From Polaromonas sp. P2-4 (GTDB lineage Bacteria; Pseudomonadota; Gammaproteobacteria; Burkholderiales; Burkholderiaceae_C): a stretch of DNA of 64,000 nt. This document shows positions 1 through 9,611 of the stretch, piece by piece. The stretch's first letter is position 1, and every line of letters starts with the position of its first letter. The stretch covers positions 814,001 through 878,000 of the forward strand of contig CP087965.1 in the NCBI GenBank assembly GCA_024703855.1, given 5' to 3'. Under the pieces are notes generated by a model. The model ran no database searches. It was not told the origin of the DNA and saw only the letters and a program-made list of their open reading frames with translations. Made by a program: the position numbers and the translations under genes.

Positions 1-99
1 GCATCGAAGTTTTCCGCCAAGTTAACTGGGTGCGTGGATTCTGGCACAGGGCCTTCCGGTGCCCTACCGGGGAAAGCCCGCCGGCTTCTGCTCCTCTTC

Positions 100-573
100 C
101 TATGCAGGCCGGCGCGGCACCACCAGCTTGTAGACGGATTGCTGCAGCACGTCGCCATGCTGGTTGCGTGTTTCGCTGCGCACCACCACCATGCCGCGGT
201 CCGACCGCGAGCGTGAGGGCGTGACGCTCACCACTTCGGTGTCCACATGCAGTACATCGCCAGGCCGGGTCGGTTTGGGCCAGCTGATCTCGCCACCGGC
301 GCCAATGATGCCGCCAGCCAGCGGCAAGCCGCCGCCCACCAGCAGGCGCATCGTGATGGCTGCTGTGTGCCAGCCGCTGGCGGCCAGGCCGCCAAACAGC
401 GTGGCCTTGGCCGCTTCAGCATCCAGGTGAAAGGGCTGCGGATCAAACTGTGCGGCAAAGGCCTTGATTTGTGCTTCGTCGAGCGCGTGCTCCGCGCTCG
501 TGAAACGGTCTCCGGGCTGGAGGTCATCCAGGTAGCGTGCGGAAAGGACTTCGGGTTCGGACAGGCTGCTCAT
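100..573 (-). CDS. MaoC-like dehydratase (hot-dog fold)
   Basis: A 157-residue single hot-dog domain protein of the MaoC/(R)-specific enoyl-CoA hydratase type, expected to hydrate an enoyl thioester in the cytoplasm; the substrate cannot be read from sequence. Asp44 and His49 in FDPQPFHLD form the hydratase-2 catalytic pair, followed by the glycine-rich GGLAASGW segment of the active site. Length is normal for a stand-alone MaoC domain and the frame is intact. The ATG at 573 has a good GAGGAG ribosome site upstream. It lies 130 bases downstream of a same-strand SDR and could share its transcript, suggesting acyl-CoA metabolism. Confidence 0.85.
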   Translation of the reverse strand: MSSLSEPEVLSARYLDDLQPGDRFTSAEHALDEAQIKAFAAQFDPQPFHLDAEAAKATLFGGLAASGWHTAAITMRLLVGGGLPLAGGIIGAGGEISWPKPTRPGDVLHVDTEVVSVTPSRSRSDRGMVVVRSETRNQHGDVLQQSVYKLVVPRRPA

Positions 574-702
574 GATGGGCTCCTCACGGTTTCAGTTCAG
601 TTAGACAGGGCCGGTGCCACACGGAGCAGCTTCGTGCCACGGATCGGCAGGTTGATCCGTGCCGCGGCGGCTGCCGCGCACGTTCCCAGGATTTCTCCAG
701 GT

Positions 703-1408
703 TCATCGCTGCGGCTCGCCCAGGTAGACGCCCTGCGGCGCTGACAGGCCCTGCTTGACCTGCCGCGTGATCGGGTCGGCCAGCACCTCCAAAGCACCGG
801 CCTCAAGCGCTTCCCAGGTCTGTTCCACGACGGCGTCAGGCTGCACCTTCTCGCCCGGCGCGCCTTTGGCCATGTCGGTGTCCATGAAGGCCACATGTAC
901 GCCGACCACCTGCGTGCCCTGCCCGCGCAGCTCCTGGCGCAGGCCGTTGGTGAGCGACCAGGCCGCCGACTTCGACGCGCTGTAAGTGGCAACAGCCGGA
1001 AGGCTGAGCCAGCTCAGCACCGACAGCACGTTCACAATCGCGCCGCCGCCGTTCGCAGCCAGCACCGGCGCAAAAGCCTGGCTCACGGCCCAGGGGCCAA
1101 AAAGTTGGTCTCGAGCTCTGCCCGTGCGGCATCCACACCCGGCCCCGACAGGAAGCCGGAGCCGCGAGAGATGCCGGCGTTGTTGATCAACAGCGTCACG
1201 TCGCCACAGGCCCGGGCCGCTGCGGCGACCTGCGCAGGGTCGGTCACATCCAGCGCGACGGCGTGCACGCCCGGCAGCGTGATGCTGGCGGGATCGCGCG
1301 CAGCGGCATAAACCTTTTGGCACCCGCTGCGAGCGCGCCCCGCGCATACGCCAGGCCCAGGCCGCGATTGGCACCGGTGATGAAGACGACCGAATTGTTG
1401 ATCTGCAT
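703..1408 (-). CDS. Short-chain dehydrogenase/reductase (two frame breaks)
   Basis: Classical SDR oxidoreductase, NAD(P)-dependent. The start ATG at 1408 leads into the cofactor motif TGANRGLG, then NNAG near residue 75, and the catalytic YSASK (Tyr-x3-Lys) late in the protein, ending in GVYLGEPQR. The coding frame changes twice: at the T run 1315-1318 (one A short on the coding strand) and at the A run 1099-1103 (one T short). Correcting both gives an uninterrupted SDR of about 235 residues, so this is read as a sequencing artefact rather than a pseudogene. It is downstream of the MATE gene and upstream of the MaoC gene. Substrate unknown. Confidence 0.75.
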
Positions 1409-1438
1409 GAAAACTCCTGAGTTGAAATCAATACGGAA

Positions 1439-2843
1439 TCAATAAGGCTGAATGCGGCGCAACAGCGTCGCCGTGGAGCACGGCCAGCCCACGCGGCCGA
1501 ACCAGGCGCCGCCGGCAATCGCCGCTGCGATCACCACGCCATAGACCGCCAGTGCAGCGCCTTGCGCCATGAACACCTGCGCCAGCCCGCCGCCCCAGCG
1601 AATAGCCAACCAGCCGCCGATGGCCGCAACCGCGAGGCGCGCGATGTTGCCGATCACCGGCCACAGCAAGCGTCCTGCGCCTTGCGACGCAAAGTACAGC
1701 ACCAGCCCGACGCCAAAGAAGCCATAAAGCGGGCCGACTGCGCGCAAGTACTGCGTGCCGGCCTCCAGCATCGCGGGGTCGGTGTCGAACAGTGAAAGCC
1801 AGGCGCGCGGAAAGGCCGAGGCCACAAGGCCGATGCCCTCGGTCAGCGTGAAGGCCATGGCCGCGCCTATCCAGGTGGCGCGCAGTGCCCGTTCATGCTG
1901 GCCGGCGCCAATGCAGGTGCCGACCATGGCCACCAGCGGCGCACCCAGGCCAAACACCATCGGCACCAGCAAGTATTCGAGCCGCGAGGCCGTGCCATAG
2001 CCCTGCAATGGCGGCGGGGCCGAAGCCGCCCGCCAGCGAGGTCGCAACGCCGATGGACAGGTTGGTCGCCACCGTAGAGATGGAACCAATCAAGCCGATA
2101 CGCAGGATGTCGCGAAACAGCAGCCAGCGCAATTTCACGTGGGTGAGAGAAGGCTTGAGCAGGCTGTTGCTCGACCACAAATAGGCCGCGAGCGCCAGCG
2201 TGCCGACCAGGTAATACAGCAGCAGCGCAATGGCACCACCGGCAATGCCCAGCGCCGGCACCGGGCCCCAGCCGAAGATCAGCAGCGGCGACAAGGGCAC
2301 CAGCGCGATCACGCCCACCACCGTCACCTTGGCCGGCACCGCCATGTTGCCGGTGCCGCGGATCACGGCAGCGAGCGAGTTGAACAGCCACACCAGTACC
2401 GCCCCCGCAAACACCCAGTGCGAGTAGCTAAGGGCCGCTTCGAGCGAGGCGCCGCTGCCGCCCATTTGCGCATACAGCCAGCGGCCGCCGAGCAGCAGCG
2501 CGAGCGAGAACGCCAGGCCGAAACCGAGCGCAATCACCATCGCATGCAAGACCAGTGCGTCGGCATCCTGGCGCCGCCCTGCCCCAAGCGCACGCGCAAT
2601 CGACGAGGCGATGCCGCCGCCCATCGCCCCGGCCGAGGTCATCTGCATCAGCATCACGACAGGAAACACCAGCGCCATACCGGCCAGCGCATCGGTGCCG
2701 AGCTTGCCGACGAAGTAGGTTTCAATCAGGCCGACGGCGGCCTGCGCCACCATCACCAGCACGTTGGGCGCGGCCAGGCGCAACAAGGTCGAACCGATGG
2801 GCGCCTCCAGCAAGAGGCGGGTGCGCGGGTCAATGGTGGTCAT
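1439..2843 (-). CDS. MATE family efflux transporter (one frame break)
   Basis: Inner-membrane multidrug and toxin extrusion protein, a cation-coupled drug/organic cation antiporter with about 12 membrane segments. The N-terminal half begins MTTIDPRTRLLLEAP and contains typical MATE segments (AAPNVLVMVAQAAVGLIET, YFVGKLGTDALAGM). The second half carries the family motif around SRLEYLLVPMVFGLG. A single extra base in the C run near 2001 (GGG where GG is expected on the coding strand) separates the halves between AAIAG and YGTASR. The start ATG at 2843 is chosen by homology length. The upstream MFS gene reads into it with no stop, probably because of another indel. Confidence 0.75.
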
Positions 2844-4099
2844 ATTGACAGCCTCAAGCCACTGCCTGCGCACGCGTGGCAAACGCGCTTCACGGATCGG
2901 CAGGTTCACCAGCGCGGCACCCGCGGCCAGCACGATGTCGATGTACCAGACCCAGTCATAACTGCCGGTGGCCTGGAACACATAACCCCCAAGAAAGGCG
3001 CCCAAAAAGCCACCGATCTGGTGCGCCAGCATCACGATGCCGAACAGCATCGCCATATTGGCCGTGCCGAACATCTTGGCGACCAGTCCCACCGTCGGCG
3101 GAACCGTCGAGAGGAAGGTCACGCCCATGACTGCCGCAAAAATCAGCACCACGGCCGGCGTTTTTGGTGCAAGCAGAAACACCAGCACCGCCAGGCCCGC
3201 GTTGCATAAAGCAGCGCAAGCAGCGACTTCATGCGCCAGCGGCCCACGGCCCAGCCCATGGTCAGGCTGCCGACGATGTTAAACAGGCCAATCATCGCGA
3301 GCGCCCAGCCGCCGATTTCAGGCGGCAGCCCGCAGGCAGCGACCACGCCCTGGCAAATGGGTCGCCAGAAAAGCGACGTGAAATCCGCACACCAGAAAAC
3401 CCAGGCTCAGGTAGCGATAACTCGGCGTGGCCAGCGCCTGGCTGATGGCCTGGCGGGCGCTCAGTGCTTTCTTGCCCGAGGCCGCTGCGGCCTGTGCGGC
3501 CAGGGCGTTTGAATTGCCCTTGAGCACAAACACCGCCGGCAATGCCAGCAGCACCAATACACCCAGCCACTGCATCGCGCTGGCCCAGCCGACGGCGGCC
3601 GTCAGGCCGATCGCGATCGGTGCCATCGCAAACTGGCCGAAGGAGCCGCCCGCATTGACGATGCCGCTCGCCAAGCCGCGTTTTTCCAGCGGCACCAGGC
3701 GCGCGCTCGCAGCCATCAGCACCGAAGGGCCGGCCATGCCGGCGCCACCGGCGGCGAGCACACCTATCGCAAAGATCAAACCCGCCGTGCTGGTCATCAG
3801 CGGCGTGATGATGGTGCCCACGGCGACCAGCAGCACGCCGAGAAAGATCACGCGCCCGGTGCCGATGCGATCAGCGACGGCACCGGCAAAGGGTTGCGTC
3901 AGGCCCCACCAGAGCTGGCCAAAGGCAAAAGCGAGGCTGATGCTGCCAATACCCAGCGCGGTCGAAGTGTTGAGCGCCGACAGAAAAGGCCCATGGTCTG
4001 GCGCACGCCCATGGTGAGGGCAAATGCGCCACCGGCTGCCAGCAGTACCAGCCAGAGTTCGCCCTTGCGTGGGCCAGCGGCTTGGGGTTTATTCATCAT
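2840..4099 (-). CDS. MFS transporter (three or more frame breaks)
   Basis: Major facilitator superfamily permease of about 400 residues with 12 predicted membrane segments; substrate unknown. It starts MMNKPQAAG at 4099, overlapping the 3' end of the marR gene by 11 bases, so the two are probably translationally coupled. Frame breaks sit at the A run 3984-3987, the C run ending at 3350 and near 3195. Each is a one-base homopolymer change, and joining the pieces gives a continuous MFS. In the raw frame the C-terminus runs on into the MATE gene. One further indel near 2885 would restore a TGA overlapping the MATE ATG, which is the more likely arrangement. The MarR neighbour suggests inducible efflux or uptake of an organic compound. 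Confidence 0.7.
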
Positions 4100-4574
4100 C
4101 AGCTCCAGGTTCGGGTTCAGTGGGGGACAAGAGTTCAAGCGATTCATTGATCAGCCTGTGCAAGGCCAGCACACGTTCGGCACCCAGCCGCTGGTTCAGG
4201 CTTTCCTGCGCCACCTTCCAGCGCTGGCGGGCCTCTTCGCGTTTGGCGCGACCTGCCGGCGTGATGGCCACAAGGCGGCTGCGCGCATCGGTGCCCGCAG
4301 CCAGCTCGACCCAGCCCGCATCAATCAGCGGCTTGAGGTTGCGCGTGAGCGTGGAAGCGCTGAACTTCATGCTTTGCGCCAGTTCACCGGGACGCAGGGG
4401 CCCCAGTTTTAAAACATGGCTCAGCAGCGAATACTGCGTGGTCTTAAGCCCCGCCTTGGCCATTTCATGGTCGTAAAGCTGCGCCACGCGCCGCATCAAC
4501 TGGCGCAGCTTCAGGTTGGTGCAACCCTGGGCTTTCAACTCGGCCTCAATTGACAGTGATGATTTATCGTTCAT
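4089..4574 (-). CDS. MarR family transcriptional regulator
   Basis: A 161-residue winged-helix repressor. The core from about residue 45 has the MarR layout: TTQYSLLSHVLKLGPLRPGE, then the recognition helix ASTLTRNLKPLIDAGWVE, then the wing DARSRLVAITPAGRAK. Frame intact. The start ATG at 4574 faces a divergent thioesterase gene, with two dyads in the 48-bp gap that are likely its operators. The stop lies inside the start region of the MFS gene. It probably controls itself, the MFS/MATE efflux genes and perhaps the thioesterase in response to a small aromatic or lipophilic ligand, as is common in this family. Confidence 0.88.
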   Translation of the reverse strand: MNDKSSLSIEAELKAQGCTNLKLRQLMRRVAQLYDHEMAKAGLKTTQYSLLSHVLKLGPLRPGELAQSMKFSASTLTRNLKPLIDAGWVELAAGTDARSRLVAITPAGRAKREEARQRWKVAQESLNQRLGAERVLALHRLINESLELLSPTEPEPGADDE

Positions 4575-4578
4575 AATT

Positions 4579-4608
4579 TGATTGTACCTACAATCATTGC
4601 ATATGCAA
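4579..4608. promoter_or_regulatory. Divergent MarR operator region (two dyads)
   Basis: Between the divergent marR and thioesterase starts lies an exact 8-bp inverted repeat, TGATTGTA-CC-TACAATCA (4579-4596), immediately followed by the 12-bp perfect palindrome TTGCATATGCAA (4597-4608). MarR proteins bind palindromes of about 16-20 bp in such places, so these are likely operators for the adjacent regulator. Binding is inference. Confidence 0.6.
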
Positions 4609-4622
4609 GTTAAATGAACCCT

Positions 4623-5173
4623 ATGACCCCACAAGACACGTTGACACAATGGATGGAACAAAGCGCAGCCGTGCGCCCGCATGCTGGAAGGCGGCGGAAA
4701 ACCCGGCTTGGCCCGCCCCGAGCAGGTCGCGGGCAAGACGGGCATGGAGGTGATGCTGGCCATGCTGGCTGGTGAGCTGCCCTACCCCCACATTGCCGAA
4801 ACGCTGGACTTCGCGTTGATAGAAGTCGAGCCTGGCAAGGCCACCTTCCAGGGCACGCCGCGGCTCATGCACTACAACCCGCTGGGCAGCGTGCATGGCG
4901 GCTGGTACGCCACGCTGCTGGATTCAGCCGTGGGCTGCGCCGTGCACACCATGATGCCGGCCGGTCGGGCCTATACGACGGCGGAGTTAAGCATCAACAT
5001 TGTGCGGGCCGCATCGCACAAATCCGGGCCACTGCGCGCCATCGGCACGGTGATTCACTGCGGCCGGCAAATGGCCACGGCCGAGGGCCGCATCGTCGGG
5101 GCCGGACGGCAAGCTGTATGCCCACGCCACCACGACTTGCCTGGTGTTTGAGGTGCCGAAGGGAGTAGCTTGA
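4623..5173 (+). CDS. PaaI-like acyl-CoA thioesterase (two frame breaks)
   Basis: Hot-dog thioesterase of the PaaI/YdiI type, about 183 residues, cleaving acyl- or aroyl-CoA esters in the cytoplasm. Key segment: HYNPLGSVHGGWYATLLDSA, with the HGG turn and the catalytic Asp of DSA. Start ATG at 4623 gives MTPQDTLTQWMEQ. One extra C near 4676 and one extra G near 5098 break the frame; corrected, the protein ends CLVFEVPKGVA with TGA at 5171. Divergent from marR with a shared 48-bp control region. The substrate is unknown. Confidence 0.75.
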
Positions 5174-5384
5174 CAAAGCCCGGCTGATCAAGATAGCGGC
5201 GGCTATCGACTCCACTCAGACGGTCAATGCGGGTTGCTTGAGTGACCCAAAGCAGCAAGAACAGTCACTGGCGTTGGCTGCAAGAATCACCAAAATCTGC
5301 CAGAAGCATCGGTGATCGGGCGGGTTAGTTGACCCGCAGAGGTCTCTTCCTAGACTCGTAGTTCCTTACGAAGGAGAGACTGAA
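5174..5384. other. Intergenic, no gene seen
   Basis: No coding region recognised. It contains an 18-bp word at 5304-5321 (beginning AAGCATCGG) that recurs exactly at 11709-11726 in the next degraded zone. It precedes the IS110 remnant and may include part of that element's 5' flank. Confidence 0.5.
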
Positions 5385-5480
5385 ATGAGCTACTACACCG
5401 GAATCGATGTGTCTATGCGGTCCGTCTCGAACTGCGTCATGGACGAGCGTGGTGAAGTTTGCCGCGAGGCCAAACACGAC
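5385..5480 (+). pseudogene. IS110 family transposase, N-terminal fragment
   Basis: About 32 residues beginning MSYYTGIDVSMRSVS match the amino terminus of IS110-type DEDD transposases; Asp8 in GIDVS is the first catalytic acid. It has a good ribosome site (GGAGAG) but similarity stops near 5480 and the rest of the roughly 300-residue transposase is absent. It is a truncated insertion-sequence remnant marking the left edge of the accessory stretch. Confidence 0.7.
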
Positions 5481-5699
5481 GCGCACGGGGGCGATCGACG
5501 CATCGCGCCGCAGCACGCGCCACCTCCGAGCCCCTTCGATTGCACCGATCAGGACTCTCGTGAACCACCGCCCCCTTGGGGGCATCAAAGAGCTATACTG
5601 AGTGAGCCGTCCCTGCGGGCGGCAAAGTCAGCTCCCCGATAAAGAAGGGAGCCGCCCGCGCTCGACACTCCATCGGATGGGACGCAGAAGGAGAGAATC
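5481..5699. other. Intergenic upstream of liv operon
   Basis: No gene. GC-rich short inverted motifs (CCGCCCCCTTGGGGGC near 5569; CCGTCCCTGCGGGCGG near 5608) resemble the family of GC-rich intergenic repeats at 48.3 kb. The last bases carry the AAGGAGAG ribosome site for the binding-protein gene. The liv promoter should lie here, but I see no convincing -35/-10 pair. Confidence 0.45.
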
Positions 5700-6939
5700 A
5701 TGCTGAAAACGTTCACCATGAGATTCCTGCCGACCGCGGGCGCCTGCGCCCTGCTGTTGATGACGGCAGCGAATGGCGCCGACAAAGCCGAAGTCGATTC
5801 CATCGTTCTCGGCGCGGCGGTGTCGCTCACCGGCAAGTACTCCGTCAACGGCAAAAACACGAAGGACGGTTACGACCTTGCGGTCAAGCGCGCCAACGAA
5901 AAGGGCGGCGTCAAGGTTGGCGGCAAGAGCTACAAATTCAAGGTCGTCTACTACGACGATGAATCCACCCCCGGCGCGCGGGGCGCAGCTCACCGAACGC
6001 CTGATTGCCCAGGACGGAGTGAAGTTTGTGCTCGGCCCCTACAGCTCGGGATTGACCAAGGCGATCGCGCCGGTGACCGAGAAATACAAAGTTCCTCATG
6101 TTGAAGGCAACGGCGCGGCGCGCGAATTGTTCACCCAAGGGTATCGCTACCTCTTCGCCGTCCTGTCTACCTCGGACTACTACTTGCGCGATGCAGTGAA
6201 TCTTGCTGCCGAAGTCGCCAAGCAGAACGGTCGCGACCCGAAGACGCTCAAGGTCGCGATGGCTTTTGAAAACGATTCGTTCAGCCTGGACGTGCGCGAC
6301 GGCGTCGTGGAGGACGCCGCGCGTCACGGCATGAAGGTCGTCATTGACGACAAGCTGCCGCCCGAGCTGAACGACATGGCGGCGACGCTCACCAAGGTCA
6401 GGGCCGTCAAACCCGATCTGCTCATCGTGTCCGGGCACGAAAAGGGCGCGACCCTCGTGGTGCGACAGACGGCGGAGATGAAGGTGGACGTCCCGATGAT
6501 CGCCACGACGCACTGCGACTCGGCCCAGCTTGCGGAAACGCTGGGTAAGCTCGCCGAGTCGGTTTTGTGCGCTTCGCAGTGGGACCGAAGTTTGAACTAC
6601 CAGGACAGGTGGTTCGGTACCGCCGAGCAGTATGCGCAGCTTTTCAAGAAGGAGTTTGGCTACGACGCGCCCTACCAGGCGGCTGAGTCGACGGCCGCGG
6701 TATTGGTCTTTGTGGACGCCTTCGAACGCGCCCAGTCCTTCGACCCCGAGAAAGTGCGCGATGCCATCGCCAGCACTGACATCATGACCTTCTACGGGCC
6801 GATCAAGTTCGACGCTAGCGGGAAGAACACCGCCAAGCCCATGGTGCTCTACCAGGTGCAGAACGGACACTACAGGGTCGTGGCCCCGACAAAATGGGCG
6901 GCGGCCAAGCTGGTCTGGCCGCGAAAGGTCGCGAAGTAG
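5700..6939 (+). CDS. Branched-chain amino-acid type ABC transporter, periplasmic binding protein (one frame break)
   Basis: Periplasmic receptor of the Leu/Ile/Val-binding (Peripla_BP_6) family, about 412 residues. Positively charged start then hydrophobic core (FLPTAGACALLLMTAA) gives a signal peptide cleaved near ANGA-D. The mature part starts IVLGAAVSLTGKYSVNGK, the typical entry to lobe I. One base is missing near 5975 (between STPGAR and GAQLTERL). The rest reads through to TAG at 6937. First gene of a five-gene transporter operon. This family also carries urea, amides and aromatic acids, so the ligand cannot be assigned. Confidence 0.82.
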
Positions 6940-6996
6940 CGACGTCGTCCCGTTCCCTAGTGCTGCGGCCCAGGACTGGAAGGGGTGCATGGCGAG

Positions 6997-7894
6997 ATGA
7001 ACAACCTTCAGTTACTGTTCAACGCACCCGTGCTGTCGGTGCAGTTGTTGCTCGATGGCATTTTGATCGGAGCGATCTTTGCGCTTCCGGCCTTCGGCAT
7101 GGCGCTCGTCTGGGGCGTGATGAACCTGATCAATCTCGCCCAGGGCGAGTTGGTCATGCTCGGGGGTTACACCGCGTTCTTCTTGTACGCCGCCGGCGTC
7201 CACCCCTTGTTTGGCATTCCGCTGGCCGCACTGCTGATGTTTCTTTTCGGCTGGGCGCTGTACCGCAGCGTCATTTTCCGCATCGTGGACAAGGATCTTT
7301 TCATTTCCATCCTCGCCACCTTCGGCCTGAGCATTCTGTTGCAACAACTCGCCAATGGCCTGTTCGGCGCGAATGTGCGCACGGCCGAGTCCGGTTTCGG
7401 AACCTTGTTTCTGTTCGGCGGGCAGGTCACCGTTGCCGAGATCAAGCTCGTCTCGTTCGTGGCGGCCCTGGTGGTCGGCGCTGCGCTGATGTGGTTTCTC
7501 AGGCGTTCGCGCATGGGGCAGGCGATCCGGGCCACGGCTCAGAACGCGCGCCGCGCGCATCATGGGAGTTGACACCGACGCGGTGTACGCCTGGACCTTC
7601 GGCATCAACGCGGCGATCTGCGGGGCGGCCGGGGCCTTGGTAGCCATGACCTGGGTCGTGCATCCGTACCTGGGCCTGCCGTACACGGTGCGCTCGTTCA
7701 TGATCGTGATCCTCGCCGGACTCGGCAATGTGATGGGCGTGTTCGTCGCAGCGCTCGGGCTCGGCGCGGCCGAAAATTTCGCCGGGTTCATCCTCGGAGC
7801 GGAATACCAGGCGGCATTTGTATTTGGACTCCTGGTCGTCATTCTCGTGTGGCGGCGATTCTCACTCGGTCGCAAGCGGAGAGTCCTGCGATGA
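6997..7894 (+). CDS. livH: ABC transporter permease, LivH family (one frame break)
   Basis: Inner-membrane permease with about eight hydrophobic segments. Typical LivH opening: LLLDGILIGAIFALPAFGMALV, then NLINLAQGELVMLGGY. One base is lost in the GC run near 7548, between ATAQNAR and IMGVDTDAVYAWTF; the latter is the cytoplasmic EAA-like region that contacts the ATPases. I prefer ATG 6997 with AAGGGG upstream over GTG 6985. The stop TGA (7892-7894) overlaps the livM ATG by four bases, indicating coupling. The symbol denotes family, not proven leucine specificity. Confidence 0.82.
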
Positions 7895-8871
7895 ACTCAG
7901 CGTTCACGCGCCTGTCCCTGTACGCCGGCGTCGTGATCCTGGCGCTGCTGGCGCCTATCCTTGTGCCCGACTACCGCACGCAGCTGGCGTTCTTGTGGGT
8001 GATGATCGTGTTCGCGCTCACCTGGGACCTGCAAGGCGGTCAGATGGGCTACAACTCCTTCGGCAATATCCTGTTCTTCGGAATCGGCATGTACGCCTGT
8101 GCCGTGGTGCAGCGGGACTCGGGTCTCGGCTATTTCCCGGCTCTGTTTCTCGGTATGGGTGCGGGCGCCCTGCTCGCAGTCGCCGTTGCCGCGCTGCTCG
8201 GGTCCGGCATGCTGGGATTGCGCGGACACTACTTCGCCATCGGCACGCTCGGTCTTGGCATTGCCGCGGGCGAACTTGCCAGCGGCTGGGAGTTCATCGG
8301 CGCCGGCGCGGGCATGGTCCCGCCGCTATTCCCCGGCGCGATCGGCGGGCGCGAGACCTTTTTCTATTACCTTTGCTTCGCACTTGCGGCCATCAGCTTT
8401 GCGTTCCTGCGCTGGTTGTACGCCGGACGCTTTGGCCTTGCGATCAACGCCATCCGCGACGATGAAGACAAGGCCGAAGCGATGGGCCTGCTCACGACGC
8501 AGTACAAGACCACGGCGTGGTGCATCTCGGCGTTGTTTCTGGCACTTTCCGGCGGCGCCGTGGGCAACATGATCGGTTTCATCGATCCGCGCGAGGTCGC
8601 GTTTGCCGGCGCGACCTTCGGTGTGTGGATGGTGTTGATGGCGATCCTGGGCGGCAAGGGAACGCTTTGGGGTCCCGTGATCGGTGCGGTGATCTTCCAT
8701 CTGACCAAGGAGCTGTTCTGGACCTACTTGCTCGGTTGGCAGCGCGTGGCGCTCGGCTTGTTGATCGTGATCATCGTGGTGTTCTTCCCGCGCGGGATTC
8801 TCGGGTGGATGCACGAGCGCTGGCCGGCGCTGTTCGGTCATCGGGTCGAAAGATCGGAGGTGCATCAGTGA
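7891..8871 (+). CDS. livM: ABC transporter permease, LivM family
   Basis: Intact 326-residue inner-membrane permease, partner of LivH. The conserved LivM core is clear: GYNSFGNILFFGIGMYACAV, then LRGHYFAIGTLGLGIA, and the ATPase-contacting loop RFGLAINAIRDDEDKAEAMG around residues 190-210. It starts with ATGA overlapping livH and ends with GTGA overlapping livG, so the four membrane and ATPase genes are translated as a chain. The SNGLT/SF variant motif is not obvious, which leaves the substrate class open. Confidence 0.88.
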   Translation: MNSAFTRLSLYAGVVILALLAPILVPDYRTQLAFLWVMIVFALTWDLQGGQMGYNSFGNILFFGIGMYACAVVQRDSGLGYFPALFLGMGAGALLAVAVAALLGSGMLGLRGHYFAIGTLGLGIAAGELASGWEFIGAGAGMVPPLFPGAIGGRETFFYYLCFALAAISFAFLRWLYAGRFGLAINAIRDDEDKAEAMGLLTTQYKTTAWCISALFLALSGGAVGNMIGFIDPREVAFAGATFGVWMVLMAILGGKGTLWGPVIGAVIFHLTKELFWTYLLGWQRVALGLLIVIIVVFFPRGILGWMHERWPALFGHRVERSEVHQ

Positions 8872-9611
8872 CGGCAATCCTCAGTCTCCAGGGCGTGCGC
8901 AAGACCTTCGGCGGCGTGGTCGCCAATAACGGGATCAGTCTCAACGTGCCCGAGGGCAAGATCGTCGGGTTGATCGGCCCCAACGGCTCCGGCAAGACCA
9001 CGCTGTTCAATTCGATCGTCGGCTATCACCCCATCGACGCAGGCTCGATCCGCTTTCAGGCGCGCGAGATCTCGAGTTTGCGCGTGCCCGAGATCGCCCG
9101 TCTCGGTCTGTTGCGCACATTTCAGCAAACGCGCATCTACGGCAAGATGACCTGCATGCAAAACATGATCATCAGCGTGCCGCAGTCCCGCGATCGATGG
9201 CGCTCAATGTTTCGCCGCGTTTCGCCCGCCGAGACCGGCAAGGCCGAGGATCTCCTCAAGTTCGTCGGCCTGTACGCCAAACGCCAACTTCAAGCGGGTG
9301 AACTTTCTTTCGGACAGCAGAAGCTGCTCGAGTTCGCCATGGCGCTCATGAACGAGCCCAGGATGCTGCTGCTCGACGAGCCCACCGCCGGCATCAATCC
9401 GACGCTGATCAATGGCCTGATCGGCCGGCTGCGGCAAGTGAACCGCGAGTTCGGAATCACGCTGTTCGTCATCGAACACAACATGCGGGTGATCATGCGG
9501 CTGGCTGAATACATATACTGCCTCGCGCATGGCGAGTTGCTCGCGCAGGGAGAGCCTGACGCCATCCAAAATGATCAGCGTGTGATCAACGCCTATCTGG
9601 GGGCGCGGTGA
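8868..9611 (+). CDS. livG: ABC transporter ATP-binding protein, LivG family
   Basis: Intact 247-residue ATPase. Walker A GPNGSGKTT near residue 37, Q-loop in LRTFQQTRIYG, signature LSFGQQKLLEFA, Walker B LLLDEPTAGI and switch His in FVIEHNM. The GTG start at 8868 overlaps the livM stop and follows CGGAGG at a good distance. It works with LivF on the cytoplasmic face to power the LivHM channel. Confidence 0.9.
   Translation: MTAILSLQGVRKTFGGVVANNGISLNVPEGKIVGLIGPNGSGKTTLFNSIVGYHPIDAGSIRFQAREISSLRVPEIARLGLLRTFQQTRIYGKMTCMQNMIISVPQSRDRWRSMFRRVSPAETGKAEDLLKFVGLYAKRQLQAGELSFGQQKLLEFAMALMNEPRMLLLDEPTAGINPTLINGLIGRLRQVNREFGITLFVIEHNMRVIMRLAEYIYCLAHGELLAQGEPDAIQNDQRVINAYLGAR

Noticed and set aside
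2840..3188. MFS-MATE fusion transporter
   Set aside because: One indel restores a TGA overlapping the MATE ATG, a normal coupled arrangement.
2139..3209. 356-codon plus-strand open frame opposite MATE/MFS
   Set aside because: Composition (His/Gln/Arg-rich) shows it is the complement of membrane-protein codons; no family resemblance.
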